Under the pieces are notes generated by a model. It was not told the DNA's origin and did no database searches. It saw only the letters and a program-made list of their open reading frames with translations. From Halocaridina rubra (Eukaryota; Arthropoda; Malacostraca; Decapoda; Atyidae), in NCBI GenBank assembly GCA_037179515.1, contig JAXCGZ010007638.1, positions 18,501-82,500 on the forward strand: a stretch of DNA of 64,000 nucleotides, written 5' to 3'. This document shows positions 18,720 to 33,840 of this stretch, one piece after another. Both the position numbers and the translations under genes were made by a program. Positions within the stretch are counted from its first letter, which is position 1. Every line of letters starts with the position of its first letter.

Positions 18720-19060
18720 CATTATATATTGTATATACACCCACCCTACCTCTGTCATATGTCTATCTAATCTACATTTGAAGGTGTCTAAGGTATTGGC
18801 ATTTATTATCCTACTAGGAATACTCTACGGTATTACCAAGCCAATTTTCACCAATTTCCCTTCTGAACCTAAATTTATCAAGCTTAAATCCATTACCCAA
18901 TACGAGTTCTGCTTTGATCATGAATTTTTAAAACTTTATTAATATCACCCTTGTTAATCCCTTTAAACCATTTATATACCTCAATCATATTCCCCCTAAC
19001 TCTGCGCCTCTCTAGAGAATGTAGATTAAGTTTTTTAATCTGTCATATGGTAATTTAGGC
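18720..19060 (-). mobile_element. CR1/L2-type LINE fragment (second family), 3' coding part
   Basis: The minus strand encodes LKKLNLHSLERRRVRGNMIE, then VYKWFKGINKG and, after shifts, KFRFRRKxxxNWLG and a final segment resembling TPSNVDxIDI. LxLxSLExRRxRGDMIExYKWxKGxN is the classic post-RT segment of CR1/L2 proteins. It belongs to a family different from the 53.8-kb element and is truncated at both ends. The same fragment recurs at 22905-23240, within the same host transposon. Confidence 0.75.
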
Positions 19061-19679
19061 ATTGCATAATTAATTTTTTTTTCATTTTTTAGTCTTGTTT
19101 TGGTTATTTATAATTTTTATTTTATCTTTGTTTACATTTGCAGATAGAGGTTCGTTCTCCTGCATCCTCCTCCTCTTCTACCGCATAAGTTACTTACTCA
19201 CGGCCACCATGCATGTCCCAATGTACTGTATGACTGTTACCCACTGCATAATAGAGTACAGTAAAGTAATGTATGTTAATTTCTAGCTGTAAAGTGAATA
19301 TGAATATCTTTTGTATACTCTTAAAAATAGATACAGGGCTTTCTGCTTTGCTATGTAGTAATAAAATATGTTTTTTACTTATCTTATATCTTTGGCATGG
19401 AGTGTCTATGTAAGGTTTGGAACGTATCTATGCCCTTTATTATTGTTTCCTATGGAAAATGACTCGTCTTTTCATGCGATTTTCCATTTACCCGACACTT
19501 CTCAGAACCTATCTAGGCATTATTCTGAGAACTAGGTGTACCTGTAATAAATATGGTGTTGCTACTTCGCGGATTTTCACCTATCGCGGGTGGTCCCGGA
19601 ACCGAACCCCCGCGATAAACGAGGGATTACTGTAAATGGCTTTATTTATTTATCTTTTATATATATGGAAATTGAGATT

Positions 19680-19770
19680 GGTACCTAAGGAGTGGAAAAT
19701 GGCAGATGTGGTACCAATATTTAAAAAAGGAGAATGGGTTAAAAAGAAAAGCTATATATCTGTGTTTTTC
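19680..19770 (+). pseudogene. LINE reverse transcriptase fragment
   Basis: The plus strand reads VPKEWKMADVVPIFKKGE, then KKKSYISVFLLSNS. This corresponds to the RT segment PxxWKxAxVVPIFKKGxxxxxxNYRPVSLLS of CR1/Jockey-type elements. Only about 30 residues remain, just outside the right end of the pogo element ending at 19632. Confidence 0.7.
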
Positions 19771-20384
19771 TTATCAAACTCAATATAATTTTTCAATATA
19801 ACCAATTGTATATATGAAAATAAACAAATAAAGCCATTAACCTGATAAAAACTGAGAGACTAGTCTAATATTTTTTATGCATAAGTGTGTCTTATATCTT
19901 ATAGCTTTATTTTCTATATATTATTATTGATTGTTGTTTTGCCTTTCCAGACTCACCTGCCTGCCATGTCTCATCAGCAGCTGACATATCAAGCTTTCTC
20001 CGGATAAGTAAGTCTCTCCCTCCCTATGTAGGCACACCACATGAGTACTGTATAGGTACTATTTACAGTTTTGTACTATACAGTAACACAGTACAGGTAT
20101 TGAAGTGTAATATAGTGCAGATATTTTTATGTATGTGTTGTTGTATTATACCGGACAGTATATGTATACTGAACAGTATCTATATATTATGTTAATTTGA
20201 AAGTTTAGGAATAGTATTAAGAATAGCTTGAGTACTTTTTTAAGAACCATTAGGAACATAGGATCCCTCTTTTAAAAAAAAAAAAAAGGTGGGGGGAACC
20301 CAAATTTGAATATAAGTGAGTTCAGACTTACGTCGAATTTCGACTTAAGTCACTTCTCAGTAACGGAACCCTGATGTTATATAA
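19771..20384. other. Mostly unassigned; pogo-like terminal sequence at its right end
   Basis: No coding sequence. At about 20315-20384 the sequence GACTTACGTCGAATTTCGAC, followed by TTAAGTCACTT and GGAACC, is an inverted, imperfect match to the left end of the element starting at 20808. It is therefore an outward-facing pogo end touching the (TA)n array. Confidence 0.5.
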
Positions 20385-20810
<426 letters not shown>

Positions 20811-21199
20811 CACCCAACGTCGTTAATTGGTTCCAGGAGAGACGACTTAAGTCGAAAAAACGACTTAAATCAAATTAGCTTGTCTCTAGGCTAGCCTAGG
20901 TATACAGATTTACTGTACAGTAAACAAATTAATGAACTCTATTATGCCGTTGGCAACAGGCTTAGCATGGGACGTGCATGGTGGCCATTGTTGCCAGATA
21001 AAGCAGATGTTTTTATTTTCAAATGTATGGTTCATTTTAAGATATATATTAATTACAAAATGGTAGTACTGTAATTTAAATTAAAATGTACTTCATCTTT
21101 AAGATACTTGAAATAACTTACCAGCTTACATGTATTTTTTTATAATTATAATTTCTCTCATTCATGTATACAGGCAACACTGATGGTGGCAGTGAGGAC

Positions 21200-22060
21200 G
21201 AGGATGCATACGTTTTGTCACACTTCCGTGTCAGCTGATGCACCCGCACACGCTATTTCCCTGACAATATTATATTAAAAATATGTTTGCTGTTTGTTCT
21301 TAATGCTTTTCTTCAATTTTCTTCATAATATCCAATCGCATTAAGTTGTAGAAGAGGAGTAGGATGCGGGAGAACGAACCTCTATCGGCAAACGTTTTAC
21401 TACTTCCGTATCAGCAGATGCACCCTCACACACTATTTCCCAGACGATATTATATTAAAAATATGTTTGCTGTTTGTTCTTAATGCTTTTATTAAATTTT
21501 CTTCATAATATCCGATTTCATTAAGCGGTTGAAGAGGAGTAGGATGCGGGAGAACGAACCTCTATCGGCAAATGTTTTGCTACTTCCGTATCAGTTGATG
21601 CACCCTCACACACTATTTCCCTGACGATATTATATTAAAAATATATTTGCTGTTTGTTCTTAATGCTTTTATTAAATTTTCTTCATAATATCCGATTGCA
21701 TTAAGCGGTAGAAGAGGAGTAGGATGCGGGAGAACGAGCCGCTATCGGCAAATGTTTTGCTACTTCCGTATCAGCTGATGCACCCTCACACGTTATTTCC
21801 CTGACGATATTATATTAAAAATATGTTTGCTGTTTCTTCTTAATGTTTTTATTCAATTTTCTTCATAATATCCGATTGCATTAAGCGGCAGAAGAGGAGT
21901 AGGATGCGGGAGAACGAACCTCTATCGGCAAACGTTTTGCTACTTCCGTATCAGCTGATGCACCCTCACACGCTGTTTCCCTGATAATATTATATTAAAA
22001 ATAACTTTACTGTTTGTTCTTAATGCTTTTTTTCAATTTTCTTCATAATATCCGATCATA
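21200..22060 (-). repeat. 180-bp tandem repeat, about five copies
   Basis: The block TTCTTCATAATATCCGAT recurs at 180-base spacing (near 21320, 21500, 21680, 21860, 22040). On the minus strand each unit starts with a copy of the transposase exon end (ATCGGATATTATGAAGAAAA) and includes CGATAGAGGTTCGTTCTCCC. The latter is also found once, on the plus strand, at about 19145 and 23335 in the other pogo family. Confidence 0.93.
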
Positions 22061-22128
22061 GCCAGTTTATCGTCCAGCGTTATAACATGACGCTTAGAAC
22101 TTGCACTAAGAATTTTCTTAGGTGCCAT
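22033..22128 (-). pseudogene. Pogo/Tigger-like transposase N-terminus, truncated
   Basis: The minus-strand ATG opens MAPKKILSASSKRHVITLDD, then KLAMIGYYEEN and a stop. It matches the start of Tigger-type transposases (MAPKKxxSASxKRxxxTLxxKLxIIxxxE). After the HTH start it enters the 180-bp array, where each unit repeats its last codons. There is no catalytic domain. Confidence 0.7.
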
Positions 22129-22559
22129 GGGGGCAAAATATAAGGTCACAAATGAATGAGAATGAGAGTAGCTGATAAACAGACATATACCATGCATACA
22201 CTAATCAATTTAAAACGATAGCGGTTTCACGGGAATGACGAGTGATGATGCCTAACGGTAGATATTGGAACTACTGTACATATTTTGATAAGATTTTATA
22301 TGCTTTTATTCTTATTTATTGTACAATATCATGATTTTATGTGCTTTAGTTTTTATTTATTGTACAGTAACATGATTTCATGTGCTTTTAATGGTTTTCT
22401 AGTGATATTATGATTCCAATATTTGTAGCGGACAGATGTAAAGTTGATTATAATGACGTAAACTTTATTTTAATTTTTTTTTTTATTTTTCCATATATTT
22501 TTTCGAAAAACACCACGTATAATCGAGAACGACTTAACTCGAAATGATGTAAGCCGAGG

Positions 22560-24620
<2,061 letters not shown>

Positions 24621-24732
24621 ATCTGTTAATTCTTTTTCCAAGGTCACCCATCAGCCTTTACTTCATTCAGAGCTGTTAGCTTGGTACTCAGTTGCTGTAA
24701 CATAAGCAAAATTTTCCTCAGAAACTCCTACG

Positions 24733-25720
24733 ATGGATGAGAACATACTGAAACTCACAGACCAGCTTACAAAGAGACTGGATGAAACACAGGTAATGAT
24801 GCAAAACCCACTATTAAGATGCCTGGGGTTTCAGCATCACATTGGGATGGGACTCACAGAAATTCTCAGTCACTGTAAATTTGCATAGACCAGTACATTG
24901 AATCTGTGGGTGTTACCAGAGATAATGAGACGCTAAAGATATGTTTGAAAGGTGGAACATTACCAAAAACAGTACACGACTCTATAGCTAAATGTTCTTC
25001 TGTTGAGGGGGAGAATGGAGCTTGGGCATGTATTCATGAAAAAGTCCCAACATCTACCATCATAAGAGATGTCCTGCTTGGACTCGAATCTCTTAAACCT
25101 ATGATGTCAACAACAGTTAAGGAAATTAGATCGGTCTTGGATAGGCTCACTGATATTGCAAGATGAATGCAAAAGCTCGATGAGAAGCAAGAATTGAAGT
25201 CATACATGACAACTGAAATTGCAAGTCGAAAAACTTATATGTAACAAGAAGATGATCAACCATCTATAACTGGCTTGATCAACTTTCTTTGGAATGAAAC
25301 AGGAGCTTGGAAGTATCATGAACAATTCTGCAATGTACGCAATATTTCTTCCAGGAGTTCTGATGGAAACAGAGACTTTAAATTCCGTGCCACCAATTCA
25401 GTTTTTCACAACCATCCCTGCCCCTGTAGCTGCCCACACATCTACAAATGACATGTATCCATACCTGTTTTGCACAGGACATCTCAGCCATCTTGTTATA
25501 AGGTCTCCAAATTTTGTCTCTAAAAGAATTGCAGAAAAAAGACTAATAATCCTGAGTACCAATAGATGTTTATTCTGCTGCAGGGCCGATTACAATGCAG
25601 CAAGGTGTCCTTGCCATGATAAGAAATGCTGTGAAACCTGTCAACTTTTCCATCATCGTATGGTGGCCTATCCTCCAGGTGTTGCTGCTAGTGGTAGGAT
25701 TCCTGGTGCATTCAGATAAA
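24733..25720 (+). pseudogene. BEL/Pao gag remnant
   Basis: ATG opens MDENILKLTDQLTKRLDETQ, a typical coiled gag start. After shifts, a frame from 24906 reads YIESVGVTRDNETLKICLKG (preceded by YIES- in the upstream codons), with MSTTVKEIRSVLDRL. A frame from 25294 ends with a Cys/His knuckle cluster, CLFCCRADYNAARCPCHDKK and CCETCQLFHHRM. BEL/Pao gag proteins end with such knuckles (CFNCLxxxHxxxxC..CRxCxxxHHxLLH). Stops near 25163 and 25241 break the frame. Confidence 0.75.
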
Positions 25721-25812
25721 CAATCTCAGCAGGGAGTCACTTAGTATCTTGTGCCAACCAGGTGGGAGGTGTTATGTTAGTGGCTTCTGAATGAGATACT
25801 GGTCCCACTTGG

Positions 25813-26480
25813 GTGGGAGCTCCAGGTCCTGATACTACAGTAGGGATACCTGGAAATCTTCATTCAGTGTCCTCAGGAGCTCTTCACCATTGTTACTCAC
25901 AAGCAACCTGTGTAGAAATGCAAGATGCAAATGGTAAATGGCATAAAGTTGTGGCCTTCATTTATACAGGTGCTGTTGCAGCATTCGTAAAGTTGTCCAC
26001 AATGAAGTACATTGGCTTGGCAGGAAATCCATAGACATTTACTTATGATATTGCTGGTGGGGATATAGTAAAGGAAGCTAGTGCCATGTATAAAGTTTGA
26101 GTTCAACTAGTCCATGGAACTTTTGTCTATAAATTGAAGGCAGTTGGAATAAAAAATCCAGCTCACAACAGCCCTTCTGTGGGTGAAGAGATCTTTGATA
26201 AATATATTCATCTTGCTGTAGTCAAAGGATCATTACCTACAGAAGAAGCAGAGATTGATATTTTGACTGGATATGATTATCAGAATCTTGCAATGACCCT
26301 TGAAACTGTAAAGGCATCAGTTAACCCAGAGTTATCTCCAGTTAATACAAGAAGCTCATTAGACTGGACCATATTTGGAGGAAACATTCCAGCCCAGGTT
26401 ATAAGTCACATCCAGAATCCAGTTCATAAATCAAATGGATTATCTTCAACAGTTCTATATATTCGATGTAGTTGGGATTA
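25813..26480 (+). pseudogene. BEL/Pao aspartic protease region
   Basis: A first frame reads GKWHKVVAFIYTGAVAAFVK; the catalytic LLDSGA motif has become IYTGAVA, so the catalytic Asp is lost. A second frame (26134-26481) continues with VKGSLPTEEAEIDILTGYDY, then NTRSSLDWTIFGG, matching the DUF1758-type protease end (IDILIGxDYxxxL... TxLGWxLxG). Stops at 26032 and 26098 separate the two. Confidence 0.75.
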
Positions 26481-27275
26481 AGCCAACAAACTGTGTGTAT
26501 GTTCAGATGAAGAAATTCCAGAATCTCAGTTTATTAAACACTGCTGGGAGAAACCTCGTATAAATGAGGAAGGCTGTATGTCTGTAGAGATGACAGGGAA
26601 GCCAAAGCTCCTTGAGGAATTGGAAAGTAATAGACTGCAAGCAGAAATACGCATTTTACCTCAAGAAAAGAGTCTTATCAAAAGGAATATTACAACGTTG
26701 AAAACAAGAAACTAATTGATAATAGGTTTGTTCATGAATTATCCCCAACTGAGTGGAGAGGTGAGGGCTAGTATCTTCAGGCAAACAACAGACACTGCAA
26801 CAATGAAAGCACACGTTATTATGGATCATACATATATGAATGATGTGACTACCCTTTGCAGAGATAAGTATGGCAGTTGCAACTATAAATCATGTATATT
26901 CTATATTAAGATAGGGTTCCTTTAGGATCAAGGAAGGGCACTAATGATTCTCTTGTTGACAGGTACCCTGGAACAGAGGAAACTAGAGTTCTGGGTCAGT
27001 TGTGGAACAAAGTTTGAGATATTGTGACAGTTCAGCTTGACCAATTTGGTGAGAAACCTGTGAATATAACAAAGAGGGAGACTGATGGGCTAGTGGGCAT
27101 ATTGTGGGACCCCACTGGTACGTTATCACCTGTAACCATCAGATACAAAAAAGGTCTACAAGAGGCATGGAATTCTGGAATTGGCTGGGATGATGAGTTG
27201 GATGAGGAAAAGACAACAGCATGGAGAGTGCATATGCAGGAAATGAACCAGTTGATTGGATTTTCACACCCCTGA
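26481..27275 (+). pseudogene. BEL/Pao reverse transcriptase remnant
   Basis: Several frames must be followed. One contains HTYMNDVTTL, where the RT active site YxDD has become YMND. Another ends GLVGILWDPTGTLSPVTIRY followed by KKGLQEAWNSGIGWDDELDE, the region just after RT in BEL/Pao polyproteins (ARLYDPLGLLSPVTIRxKxLLQxLWxxGLGWDD). Stops near 26700, 26925 and 27018 interrupt it. Catalytically dead. Confidence 0.8.
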
Positions 27276-27720
27276 AGACTGAAACCAAAAGGATCGATTG
27301 GAGACCCTCAACTTCATGGATTCAGTAATGCCAGTAGTACTGCTTTGGGATTATTATCTGGTTGAGATGGGATACTTCCCGTGGTATAGAATTATTGTTT
27401 GCTATTTCAAAGTCCCTTGCTCCACTAAAGCTACGTTCCATCCCTAGATTTGAGCTTACTGCCGCAGTCATGATGGCACAGCTTGCATCACAGGTTTTGA
27501 AAATTGTTGGCAATGTTAGTGCCCGAAAGTTCTGGACAGATTCTCAAGTAGTACTCTCCTAGGTCCGTTCTCGGGCTCGTGCCTTTAAGCCATTTGTGTC
27601 TACTAGGGCTCAAGAGATTCAAGATGCTCATACATGATTTGCAGACGAGTTCAAAGATATCCCATCAAAGTTGATTCCTGTAGATGCCCTCATCAAACCT
27701 TTGTAGCCCTGTGAACTTTA
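27276..27720 (+). pseudogene. BEL/Pao RNase H-like region
   Basis: The frame at 27362 reads LFAISKSLAPLKLRSIPRFE, LTAAVMMAQLASQVLK, then ARKFWTDSQVVLS. BEL/Pao RNase H has KSRVAPLKxxSIPRLELxAAVLxxRL ... FWSDSTIVLAWI. After the TAG at 27560 it continues VRSRARAFKPFVSTRAQEIQ (the KTFVANRVAEIQ motif). One TAG and a TGA interrupt it. Confidence 0.8.
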
Positions 27721-28079
27721 AGAGTAGATTCATGGACCTGCCTTCCTTCAGGATAGCTCAAAAACATAAGCCTTGCCAAGAGGCAACTTATGGTTCTGCC
27801 ACAGAACACTGCATAGTCAAAGAATAAAACACAGAATCCCTCAGGAGAATCAGTAATGTCAGAGTTCAGGCTGAAGAGCCATTTGATGGAGGGTTTACAG
27901 CACTTTATTCAGACTGGAATAGGCTTATATGCATAGCCGCTTATTGCCACAGCTTCTTTGCTCAACAAAGCCAACATGAACGTCAGCTGCCCTTGTCTTC
28001 TTCAGAGCTACGAGGAGCAGAATTAGCACTGTTCTTTGCATGCCAGAAGATTCTTCGTGACCCTGGCAAATCCAATTTT

Positions 28080-29010
28080 AGGCTGATGAAGAAATTGGAT
28101 CCAAAACTAGATGGAAGAGGTCTTTTGAGGGCCAAAGGCAGACTTCAGAAACTTCACTTCTCATAGGAACAGAAGTACCTTGTTTAACTGATGAAGGGTT
28201 CTGCATTTGCAGAAGCATTTGCTAGATGGGTTCATTGTGCCACAGGTCATCAAAGATACAGTGTGGCTATTTCTGCGGCTTTTAAACAAATTATTAAGAG
28301 ATTGCTTTAAGTGCTTCTTTTGCAGAATTAGACATAGACTTTTGTTGAGTCAGCAGACGAGAAAACTTCTCAGTATTAGGGGAAAACCTTGGATTCCACC
28401 TTTTAGTCATGTTGCACAACATTTCTTTGGACTTGTTACTATAAAGATGATCCATAATGCAACACTGAAGGAAGCATTATGAGAGTGACTTCTGTCAGTA
28501 CTCACATTATTTCCCCGGAGCTGGTTGACTGCATGTCTTCAGAGGCTTTTCTTACTGCATGGAGAAGATTTGTTTGTTCTCATGGCATTCATCCTACCCC
28601 GGCTCTGAGTGACAGGGGTCTCAATTTTGTGGGTGCTCAAGAAAAGCTAGGAAAGTGGATAAGATCATGGGATGAAATGATCATCAAGGATGAATTTGCA
28701 AAGTCTGGAACGAAATTTGAATGGAATTTTAACACACTCATGGCTCTAATATGCATGGTGTTCTTGAATCATTGATCAGAAGATGTCATAAGGGCCTTGA
28801 TACCATAGCTGATTATCATCACAGAAAATTCAATGCTTTTCAGTGGCAGACTATTTTAGCAGAGGTGGGTTCCCTTGTCAATTTTAGACCCCTTTTTCCT
28901 GATGGTCTAGACCCTCTAGAATTACCGCCAGTCACAGGTAATGATATACTTTTCCCTCATGGACAACTTTCAGTTCTTCAACCACATGATGCCATTACAA
29001 AAGACTTATG
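28080..29010 (+). pseudogene. BEL/Pao integrase remnant
   Basis: It starts with LMKKLDPKLDGRGLLRAKGR, the linker (LxPxLDxxGLLRVxGRL). The zinc-finger part is shifted. A frame from 28479 gives the rve core, PELVDCMSSEAFLTAWRRFV followed by HPTPALSDRGLNFVGAQEKL, matching LVxDLSTxxFLxALRRFxxxRGxPxxxxSDNGTNFVGA; D is kept and the next N is L. The Glu-bearing segment after EWNFN is lost by a shift near 28740. The frame at 28751 resumes with FQWQTILAEVGSLVNFRPLF. Confidence 0.8.
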
Positions 29011-29014
29011 AAGC

Positions 29015-29320
29015 ATGCTTGACTTAGTACAATGGAGAATTCAGGCATTCTGGGAAACTTGGCTCTGTTACATGCAACCTCAGCTAATACAGAGATCAAA
29101 TTGGTACTATTCAAGATATAATCTACAAGCCAGTGATTTGGGTGTTGTTTTGGAGCCAGGGCTGAAAGGTGGTGTTGCTCCATGTGGGTTTTGGAGGCTA
29201 GGTATTGTGGACATTGTTTACCCAGGCAGGGATGGACTTGTTCGAAAGGCTACCATAAATACAGTAGGAAATGGAAGAGTTTCTCATAAAGAGCCCAATA
29301 CACAAGCTCTGCCTCATTGA
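29015..29320 (+). pseudogene. BEL/Pao C-terminal (DUF5641-like) domain
   Basis: A 101-residue open segment reads VQWRIQAFWETWLCYMQPQL, RSNWYYSRYNLQASDLGVVL, then PCGFWRLGIVDIVYPGRDGL and VRKATINT. It matches the post-integrase domain of BEL/Pao (FWxRWxxEYLxxLQxRxKW ... GDLVLV ... WxxGRIxxVxPGxDGxVRVVxVxT). It ends about 145 bases before the 3' LTR. Confidence 0.82.
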
Positions 29321-29464
29321 AATAGTGGAAAAACTCAAGCATGGGTTCCAATCAGAACCAAGAAAGGTTAGAAGCTCTTATTAAGAGTTGATGCAGTCTA
29401 GTACCAGCAAAAGTTGGAAATATTATGTTATTGCAGTGCACTACTGTTCAGTGCTAGGCAGGAG

Positions 29465-30772
<1,308 letters not shown>

Positions 30773-30855
30773 AACATAGACGGTAAAGTAAGAGAGCACT
30801 ACAATACAACTCATGCAAGCCAAAGAATTGCATAAAACCAACACAAAATCGATAG

Positions 30856-31521
30856 GCAATCATAAAAGACTGCACATTTTTATATGAAGATGTCAATAAG
30901 CCGGATGGACCAGAGGAAGCAGGACCTCTGTTGCTTGTCGTCCAGGATGAAAATTCCGGATCAGCATCACTGACGCCTGCTGAAGTCCCTGCAAGCCCTG
31001 ATACACCAGCCATTTCTCCACTGTCACTGCGTCGTAATCAGGTCTTTAAGGAGAGAAAAAGTGCAAGGGAAGCCCAGGAACTACAAGCCCAGAAAATGGT
31101 GAAAAGGAGTCGACGAGTCCTGACAGAAGCAAATGTTGGTGACAATGTCACTGTTCCAATCCCTAATGTTGATCGAGGAAGAACTGATCCTAAAAATTTG
31201 ATTGGAGTCATTGTTGAAAGAGATTCACAAGAGCTGTACAAAATTGCAACCAAAAGTGGTGTGCTAGACGGAAAATTTAGTAGAAATCAATTTGACATTT
31301 GCGGGTACGCTCTGTACTCCATTGAAGATATGTATATGCAAACGACACTCCCACTGAGAAAAGCAGTCCAGGAGGTTTCTACTTGCGGAGGTCAAGGTTT
31401 TGTGAGATGTAATTGTCACGGAACAAGAAGATGTCAGACAAAAGGATGCAAATGCTTTAAATCTCAGCTGAAATGTAACTCTAGATGTCATTCTAAGCTG
31501 CCATGTAACAACAAAGCGTAA
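30856..31521 (+). pseudogene. C-terminal part of a Ginger/KRBA2-like integrase-type transposase
   Basis: The open frame has no ATG (a TAG lies at 30853) and ends with a TAA. The middle reads ANVGDNVTVPIPNVDRGRTD, then PKNLIGVIVERDSQELYKIA and SRNQFDICG. The end is a Cys-rich module, VSTCGGQGFVRCNCHGTRRC followed by QTKGCKCFKSQLKCNSRCH. This order (GDxVxVPIPxVDRGR, NxxGVIxE, SRNQFxxC, then CxCxGxxRCxxKxCxC) is what I know from the tails of KRAB-A-domain-containing-2-like / Ginger transposases. The rve catalytic core and N-terminal zinc finger are absent. No internal stop, so decay is recent or the segment is constrained. Confidence 0.6.
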
Positions 31522-31630
31522 CTAATGTCACTTTTAGTATTGTCTTGGATTTTTACATATCATTCTAAACTGCCATGTAACAACAAAGCGTAACAAATGT
31601 CACTTTTAGTATTGTCTTGAATATCAAGAG
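31489..31630 (+). repeat. 71-bp tandem duplication spanning the transposase stop codon
   Basis: TCATTCTAAGCTGCCATGTA starts the first copy at 31489. A nearly identical second copy starts at 31560. Both include ACAACAAAGCGTAAC and TTTTAGTATTGTCTTG. Confidence 0.93.
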
Positions 31631-31684
31631 TTATTGTATTTTATTTTTTATATTGTATTGTCATATTTTCACTTCACCCCTTCA

Positions 31685-31855
31685 ATTTTCAGTTTAGGGA
31701 ATATGTATAAAAAATGCCTCCAAATTTCAGGTAATATGTATAATAACTGAAATTTTTAGTTATTATGTATATTCCCTGAGTGAAACAGGTAATATATCTA
31801 TTAACTGTTTTTTTTCAGGGAATATACATATTAACTGATTATACATATTAACTGT

Positions 31856-31859
<4 letters not shown>
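31685..31859 (-). repeat. Right terminal inverted repeat of the Ginger-like element
   Basis: Reverse complement of 30599-30772 with few differences (for example TTACCT/TAACT at one site). Confidence 0.93.

Positions 31860-31943
<84 letters not shown>
31860..31943. repeat. (TA)n microsatellite
   Basis: About 82 bases between the Ginger-like element and the pogo-like element at 31944. Confidence 0.97.
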
Positions 31944-31946
<3 letters not shown>

Positions 31947-33303
31947 TGATCCCTCGCTGGCTCGCATTTCTTGGTTCGCGTTTTCACTGCACCACTTTTT
32001 TTTTTGGCAAATTATTATTTTATTTTTTGGGTATACGCAAATATATTAAAATATTGAAAAAATACAATTTTTCTGTATTTTCATTTTTTGATTGAAAAAA
32101 AAAAATTCATTATTTAATTGATAAAAAATGTAAAGGGTGTTTTTATAACAGTGCAGGGAGGGTTTATACAGTACGTAAACGTAAAAATAATTGTAAAATA
32201 CCTATGTACATGAGTATGTCATGTATTTACCACTTCATTCACCGTAATTTTATCTATCACTTTCATATAAATTTACGTTGCATGCTGTTATTTATAAAGT
32301 AAAGGGTGTTTTTTTAACAGTGCAGGGAGGGTTTATACAGTACGTAAACGTAAAAATAATTGTAAACTACCTATGTACATGAGTATGTCACGTCATCATC
32401 AACTCATTCACGGTAAGTTTTCCTATCACCTTCATATAAATTTACGTTGCATGCTGTTATTTATAAAGTAAAGGGTGTTTTTTTAACAGTGCAGGGAGGG
32501 TTTATACAGTACGTAAACGTAAAAATAATTGTAAAATACCTATGTATATGAGTATGTCACGTCATCATCACCTAATTCACGGTAAGTTTTCCTATCACTT
32601 TCATAAAAATTTACGTTGCTTGCTGTTACTTATAAAGTAAAGGTGTTTTTTTAACAGTGCAGGGAGGGTTTATACAGTATGTAAACGTTAAAATAATTGT
32701 AAAATACCTATGTACATGTGTATGTCACGTCATCATCACCTCATTCACGGTAAGTTTTCCTATCACTTGCATATAAATTTACATTGCATACTGTTATTTA
32801 TAAAGTAAAGGGTGTTTTTCTAACAGTGAAGGGAGGGTTTTATACAGTACGTAAACGTAAAAATAATTGTAAAATACCTATGTATATGAGTATGTCACGT
32901 CATCATCACCTCATTCACGGTAAGTTTTCCTATAACTTTCATAAAAATTTACGTTGCTTGCTGTTATTTATAAAGTAAAGGGTGTTTTTTTAACAGTGCA
33001 GGGAGGGTTTATACAGTACGTAAACGTAAAAATAATTGTAAAATACCTATGTACATGAGTATGTCATGTAATTATCACTTCATTCACCGTAATTTTATCT
33101 ATCACTTTCATATAAATTTACGTTGCATGCTGTTATTTATGAAGTAAAGGGTGGTTTGTTAACAGTACAGGGAGGGTTTATACAGTGTAAACGTAAAAAT
33201 AAATTAAAATATCTATGTACATATAGGCTGATCCTACTTCGCAATATTCCTGTCTCGCGCCGGGTCCCGGAACCGAACAATCGCGATAATGGAAGGAACA
33301 CTG
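31944..33303 (+). mobile_element. Non-autonomous pogo-like element made mainly of a 169-bp array
   Basis: Left end CAGTGATCCCTCGCTGGCTC; right end (reversed) CAGTGTTCCTTCCATTATCG followed by CGATTGTTCGGTTCCGGGAC. The ends are related to those of the elements at 17407-19632 and 63335. (TA)n arrays lie directly outside both. No transposase. The interior is seven 169-bp units homologous to the exon 1/intron 1 junction region of the 17.4-kb element. Confidence 0.8.
32060..33225 (+). repeat. 169-bp tandem repeat, seven copies
   Basis: The block GTGCAGGGAGGGTTTATACA recurs at 32151, 32320, 32489, 32657, 32826, 32996 and 33165. Each unit has a pyrimidine tract ending in AACAG before it and, about 95 bases later, CATTCACGGTAAGTTTTCCT (in the first and last the donor is GTAATTT). 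These resemble 3' and 5' splice sites around a mini-exon. A single equivalent unit is found at about 18310-18490 in the 17.4-kb element. Confidence 0.95.
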
Positions 33304-33547
<244 letters not shown>

Positions 33548-33840
33548 ACGTAAGTACTGTATATTCATTCTTATGTGTAATTTGCATAATAGTTTTGTTA
33601 CGTCTAGTCATGTATGATAATGTTTATTGAAGTTTCAGTAAATTTGGCTTGAATATATGCAGTATTTATTGATATTTTTGGGGGGATGTCTTTCTTTCAT
33701 GAACATTGCTTGATATTTTTGTAAATGCTTTTAAATATGCTTCAAAATTAAGACAATTAGCTTAATATTGAATAGACGCCTTATATATTGATAGATTTTT
33801 ATAAATTTGTTAATATATTATAAATAGACTGTTTTATTTA

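Larger units (their letters stand above)
17407..19632 (+). mobile_element. Pogo/Tigger-like transposon with CTCGCTTATCGCG-type ends
   Basis: Left end CATTAATCCCTCGCTATATC; right end (reversed) CAGTAATCCCTCGTTTATCG, continuing as GGGGTTCGGTTCCGGGACC. TA flanks both ends (17405-17406 and 19633-19634). It contains a tandem duplication (17530-17923), a first transposase exon (18150-18320), an intron-like segment, and a foreign LINE fragment on the minus strand (18720-19060). A related, end-less copy of its distal half lies at 22698-23733. Confidence 0.85.

Noticed and set aside
32060..33225. CRISPR-like array
   Set aside because: Units are adjacent, 169 bp long and without spacers. The context is a eukaryotic transposon.
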